Assembly (NCBI GenBank): GCA_903889785.1
Contig: CAISYT010000146.1
Coordinates: 1-9,761 of the forward strand
Source: an uncultured Caulobacterales bacterium
Lineage (GTDB): Bacteria > Pseudomonadota > Alphaproteobacteria > Caulobacterales > Caulobacteraceae
Reading direction: 5' to 3'
DNA length: 9,761 nucleotides
In this document: piece after piece, positions 6,580 through 9,761 of the stretch
How the letters are laid out: each line of letters opens with the position of its first letter
Position numbering within the stretch: position 1 is the stretch's first letter
The notes under the pieces: generated by a model
What the model saw: only the letters and a program-made list of their open reading frames with translations
What the model was told of the DNA's origin: nothing
Database searches by the model: none
Program-made: the position numbers and the translations under genes

Positions 6580-8706
6580 ATGAACGCCACCTATGACGAC
6601 GCCCCGCACTGGGATGCGAGAACCCAGGCGGCGACGCGATATGCTGCGGTGCGCGCGCGGACCTTGGCCCTGGCCGCCCCTTTGTCGGCGGAAGACCAGG
6701 TTGTGCAGTCCATGCCGGACGCCAGCTCGACCAAATGGCACCTGGGCCATGGCAGCTGGTTCTTCGAGACCTTTCTATTGATCCCCCATCTGGCCGGCTA
6801 TTGCCCCTTCGACTCGGACTTCGCCTATCTGTTCAATTCCTATTACGAGGCCATGGGTGCCAGGCAGCCCCGGACGGAACGCGGCCTGCTCACCCGGCCA
6901 AGGCTTGAGGCCGTGATGGCCTATCGGGCGCATGTTGACGCCGCCATGGCCGATCTGTTGCAAGACTTTCCACCCGCCCTCGATGGCCTTTTCGACTTAG
7001 GGCTGGCGCATGAGGAGCAGCATCAAGAGCTAATCCTGATGGACATATTGCATCTTTTTTCGGTCTCGCCCTTGGCCCCAGCCTACGATCCGGCCCACCG
7101 CGAGCCACCGAAGGTCGAAAGCGCGGGGAAAATGCTAGCCTTTGAGGGGGGTGTGGTGGAGATCGGCCACGCCGGATCCAGCTTTGCTTTCGATAACGAA
7201 GGCCCGCGCCATAAGACCTATCTAGAGCCGTTCCAGCTTTCCGACTCCCTGGTGACCAATGCCGAGTGGTTGGATTTCATCGCCGCCGATGGGTATCGCC
7301 AGCCGCGCTGGTGGCTATCGGAGGGCTGGGCTGTGGTGACGGCGCAATGCTGGGACGCACCGTTCTACTGGCGAAAAAACGGCGATGACTGGCTGGAGAT
7401 GACCCTTGCAGGACTAAGGTCGCTCGATCCAGCCGCGCCGGTGCGCCACATTAGCTATTACGAGGCCGACGCCTTTGCCGCCTGGGCCCGGGCACGCCTG
7501 CCCAGCGAGGCGGAATGGGAACATGCCGAACCCCAGCTGCGTGAAGCGTCAGGTGCCGTGTGGCAATGGACCCGTAGCAGCTATTCATCCTACCCACGCT
7601 TTTCGCCAGGGCTAGGTGCGGTGGGCGAGTACAATGGCAAGTTCATGGTCGGTCAGATGGTGCTGCGCGGTGGGGCCGGGTTCACGTCTGCGGGCCATAC
7701 CCGACCGACCTATCGCAACTTCTTCCATCCGCATCAGCGTTGGATGCAGTCTGGCTTGCGGCTGGCTAAGGATGGCGTTGCGGAGCAGAACGACCTGGCC
7801 CGAGACGTGGCAGCCGGGCTTTCGGCCAAGCTCAAGGCGCTGTCACCGAAGTATTTCTATGACGCCGAGGGCAGTCGGCTGTTCGAGGCAATTTGCGAAC
7901 AGCCGGAATACTATCCCACGCGCACGGAAATGGCCTTGCTGGAGCGGGTCCGTCCGCTGATCGCGGCGGAGATCCCGGATAACGCAGCCTTGGTAGAGTT
8001 TGGCAGTGGGGCAGGGGTCAAGACCCGCCAACTGCTGGACGCTGCACCGCAGATTGTCGTCTATTCGCCCATCGACATCAGCCCCGACGCGATGGAGGCC
8101 GCCAACGCCGCCCTGGCTGCCGATTATCCGCGTCTGACCATCGCCCCTATGGTTGGTGATTTCACCCAGCCGATGCGCCTACCGCCTGCCGCGCAAGAAC
8201 GGTGTAGGATCGGGTTCTTCCCGGGATCAACCATTGGCAATTTCACGCCAGAGATGGCCACGGCTTTCTTGGCCAACTGCCTGGTGATGCTGGGGCCCAA
8301 GGCTCGCTTCATCGTGGGGTTGGATCTGGCGAAAGACCCAGCCATCCTGGAGGCGGCCTATGACGACGCCGCTGGCGTCACCGCCGCCTTTAATAAGAAC
8401 CTACTTCATCGGCTCAATCGTGAATTAGGGGCGGACTTCGATCTTGCCGCGTTCGACCACAAGGCACTGTGGAATGCCGCAGAAGGTCGGGTCGAAATGC
8501 ATCTGGTTAGCCGTCGCGACCAGACCGTGCGGATCAAGGGCACCACCTATCCTTTCGCCGCCAGTGAAACGATCCATACGGAGAACGCCTATAAGTTCAC
8601 GCCTGAGGGCTTTGCCGCCATTGCGCAGGCGGCAGGGTGGCGGGTGATCCAGAGCCATCAGAGCCATGATCCGGCTTTCGCAATTTCGGTGCTGGCACCA
8701 GCCTAA
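6580..8706 (+). CDS. EgtB-EgtD fusion: ergothioneine synthesis
   Basis: One 708-residue ORF joins the two core ergothioneine enzymes. Residues 1-396 are EgtB, the iron sulfoxide synthase. It has a DinB-like domain with the iron-ligand motifs WHLGH (H54) and HEEQH (H144, H148), then an FGE-sulfatase domain from about 185 ending in RPTYRNFF...GLRLA (375-396). Residues about 404-708 are EgtD, the SAM-dependent histidine Nα-trimethyltransferase. It has KYFYDAEGSRLFE (424-436), PEYYPTRTE, the SAM loop EFGSGAG (473-479), N554, Y594 and EMHLVS. EgtD makes hercynine, which EgtB joins to a cysteine thiol. Only about eight residues link the domains. I chose ATG 6580 for its GGAGA site; the frame stays open upstream with TTG 6505 and ATG 6550. 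Oddities are a short EgtB loop near 320-330 and alanine at 670 in TENAYKF. OvoA has similar architecture but a different methyltransferase. No egtA, egtC or egtE is in the window. Confidence 0.92.
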   Translation: MNATYDDAPHWDARTQAATRYAAVRARTLALAAPLSAEDQVVQSMPDASSTKWHLGHGSWFFETFLLIPHLAGYCPFDSDFAYLFNSYYEAMGARQPRTERGLLTRPRLEAVMAYRAHVDAAMADLLQDFPPALDGLFDLGLAHEEQHQELILMDILHLFSVSPLAPAYDPAHREPPKVESAGKMLAFEGGVVEIGHAGSSFAFDNEGPRHKTYLEPFQLSDSLVTNAEWLDFIAADGYRQPRWWLSEGWAVVTAQCWDAPFYWRKNGDDWLEMTLAGLRSLDPAAPVRHISYYEADAFAAWARARLPSEAEWEHAEPQLREASGAVWQWTRSSYSSYPRFSPGLGAVGEYNGKFMVGQMVLRGGAGFTSAGHTRPTYRNFFHPHQRWMQSGLRLAKDGVAEQNDLARDVAAGLSAKLKALSPKYFYDAEGSRLFEAICEQPEYYPTRTEMALLERVRPLIAAEIPDNAALVEFGSGAGVKTRQLLDAAPQIVVYSPIDISPDAMEAANAALAADYPRLTIAPMVGDFTQPMRLPPAAQERCRIGFFPGSTIGNFTPEMATAFLANCLVMLGPKARFIVGLDLAKDPAILEAAYDDAAGVTAAFNKNLLHRLNRELGADFDLAAFDHKALWNAAEGRVEMHLVSRRDQTVRIKGTTYPFAASETIHTENAYKFTPEGFAAIAQAAGWRVIQSHQSHDPAFAISVLAPA

Positions 8707-8836
8707 CAGGGCGGGTGCCGCTGACGGGCGTGGCTTAGCCTAGGCCTCGAATTATGGGTTGATCGCCCCTCTGAGTTAGCCTCGCATTTCGCGAACCCTG
8801 TTCGACCCGTGTCGTGCCGGTTGAAGTGACGGCCAT

Positions 8837-8842
8837 AGAGGA
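8837..8842 (+). promoter_or_regulatory. Ribosome binding site of the small membrane ORF
   Basis: AGAGGA lies nine bases before ATG 8852. It is the main reason to treat this short ORF as translated, and to prefer this ATG over the in-frame TTG at 8846. Confidence 0.5.
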
Positions 8843-8851
8843 CGATTGCGA

Positions 8852-9034
8852 ATGTCAGGCACGATGAAACTCGCCAAACGGTCCAGGATGGCCACTGTGG
8901 GCGTGGTCCACTGGCACCTCGTTGTGAGTATCGGCTTTGGTCTGATCGCTTTTATGGCCGGTTATTGGCTGGGTGCGCCGCTAGCAACCTATCTGTTGAT
9001 TGGGTGGAATGCCGGTCTGGTCAGGCACGGTTGA
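8852..9034 (+). CDS. Small membrane protein, possible DUF1345 N-terminal remnant
   Basis: This 60-residue protein has a basic N-terminus (MKLAKRSR) and hydrophobic segments around VVSIGFGLIAFMAGYWLG and LATYLLIGWNAGLV. The pattern of a first membrane helix followed by a short turn and LLxGWxAGxxV resembles the opening of DUF1345 membrane proteins, which normally run to about 200 residues. Here the frame stops right after that motif. The 21 bases left before the convergent MacB-type gene leave no room for the rest, so it may be a truncated relic that keeps a good ribosome site, or a genuine small protein. The DUF1345 link is from pattern memory, not a search. Confidence 0.45.
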   Translation: MSGTMKLAKRSRMATVGVVHWHLVVSIGFGLIAFMAGYWLGAPLATYLLIGWNAGLVRHG

Positions 9035-9055
9035 GACGCGGCGCTGACCGTGGGG

Positions 9056-9761
9056 CTACTCTCGCCGCAGCGCCTCAATTGGGTCAAGCTGCGCTGCACG
9101 CCAGCTGGGGTAGGCCCCGAACACCAGACCAACCAGGACCGAGAAGCCGACCGACAGCGGGGCGGCCCAGCTGGGAATAGCCGTGGGCCAGTTGCCGAGC
9201 TTGGCGGCCGCTAGGGCACCTAGTACACCGATCGCTAGGCCGATCAGTCCGCCGAACAGGGACAGCGACACGGCTTCAAGTGCGAACTGGTAAAGGACGT
9301 CGGATCGCCGGGCACCAAGCGCCATGCGCAGGCCAATCTCACGGGTACGTTCGGTAACCGCCACCAGCATGATGTTCATGATCCCGACCCCGCCGACCAC
9401 GAGGGAGACACCGGCAACGGCAGCCAGCAGGATGGTGAAGGTTTGGGTCGTGGCCTTGGTGGCTTCCAGGATGTAGGCCATGTTCTGCACGTTGAAGTCG
9501 TCGTCTTGGCCGTCGCGGATTCGGTGACGGTCGCGCAGCATGTTGGTGAGGTCTTCCTGCACCGTGGTCATGTCTTCGGCGCTGGCGGCCTTCACATAAA
9601 CGGTCTGGACCGAATTCCCTTTGACGAAACGGCCAACGACGCGCGAGCGCACCGCTGCGATGGGGGCGATTGCCCGGTATACCCTTGAGATGATCGTGAT
9701 GGGCCGGATGAGCATACGAGCCTTTGGGGTGCTGATGAGTCTGGAGCCGGCGATTGGGGCC
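9056..9761 (-). CDS. MacB-type ABC transporter permease, C-terminal part
   Basis: The gene runs off the right edge, and about 234 C-terminal residues are visible. The end is a typical FtsX/MacB permease. It has the end of a periplasmic domain (VQTVYVKAASAEDM, then RHRIRDGQDDDFNVQN), a first membrane helix (TFTILLAAVAGVSLVVGGVGIMNIML), the cytoplasmic coupling stretch VTERTREIGLRMALGARRSDVLYQF, two more helices, and the closing PSWRAAQLDPIEALRRE. In this family it pairs with an ATPase, fused or separate, and a periplasmic adaptor to drive export of macrolides, peptides or siderophores. The frame is open through the window end, so ATG 9715 is not the real start. It is convergent with the small plus-strand ORF. 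No terminator is evident in the 21-base gap. Confidence 0.9.
   Translation of the reverse strand, partial: APIAGSRLISTPKARMLIRPITIISRVYRAIAPIAAVRSRVVGRFVKGNSVQTVYVKAASAEDMTTVQEDLTNMLRDRHRIRDGQDDDFNVQNMAYILEATKATTQTFTILLAAVAGVSLVVGGVGIMNIMLVAVTERTREIGLRMALGARRSDVLYQFALEAVSLSLFGGLIGLAIGVLGALAAAKLGNWPTAIPSWAAPLSVGFSVLVGLVFGAYPSWRAAQLDPIEALRRE

Noticed and set aside
6580..8706. Reading the fusion protein as OvoA (ovothiol synthesis)
   Set aside because: The layout is similar, but the C-terminal half carries EgtD signatures (YFYDAEGSRLFE, PEYYPTRTE, EMHLVSRRDQT) rather than the OvoA methyltransferase.

Overview
The window looks like chromosome from a GC-rich alphaproteobacterium, most likely a Caulobacterales or Sphingomonadales member. 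The grounds are a large TonB-dependent receptor of the type with a VVVTGSR box, GC-rich third codon positions, GTG starts and dense coding. No ribosomal or transfer RNA gene, insertion sequence or CRISPR array is visible.

Layout, left to right. Bases 1-350 hold no convincing gene. A tandem hairpin and terminator (351-426) closes a minus-strand gene for a 945-residue TonB-dependent outer-membrane receptor (434-3271). The receptor is divergent from a plus-strand cluster and separated from it by a 709-base gap. That gap contains a sharply AT-rich island (22% GC over 3451-3600) with repeated inverted 8-mers, a small operator-like palindrome, and a 16-base match to the 5' core of RNase P RNA just before the next gene.

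The plus-strand cluster is a tight three-gene operon. It encodes a 1-Cys (Prx6-type) peroxiredoxin, a probably Tat-exported six-blade Kelch protein and a TauE/SafE (TSUP) membrane transporter, with an 11-14-base gap and then a 4-base GTGA overlap. After about 130 bases comes the highlight, a single 708-residue ORF that fuses an EgtB-type sulfoxide synthase (N-terminal) to an EgtD-type histidine trimethyltransferase (C-terminal). These are the two core ergothioneine enzymes, here in the reverse domain order of fungal Egt1. The window therefore puts thiol-peroxide detoxification, a probable sulfur-compound exporter and thiol-histidine synthesis side by side. A shared sulfur and redox role is inference.

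The right end has a 60-residue membrane ORF that resembles only the N-terminus of DUF1345 proteins. Convergent with it is the C-terminal part of a MacB-type ABC transporter permease that runs off the window.
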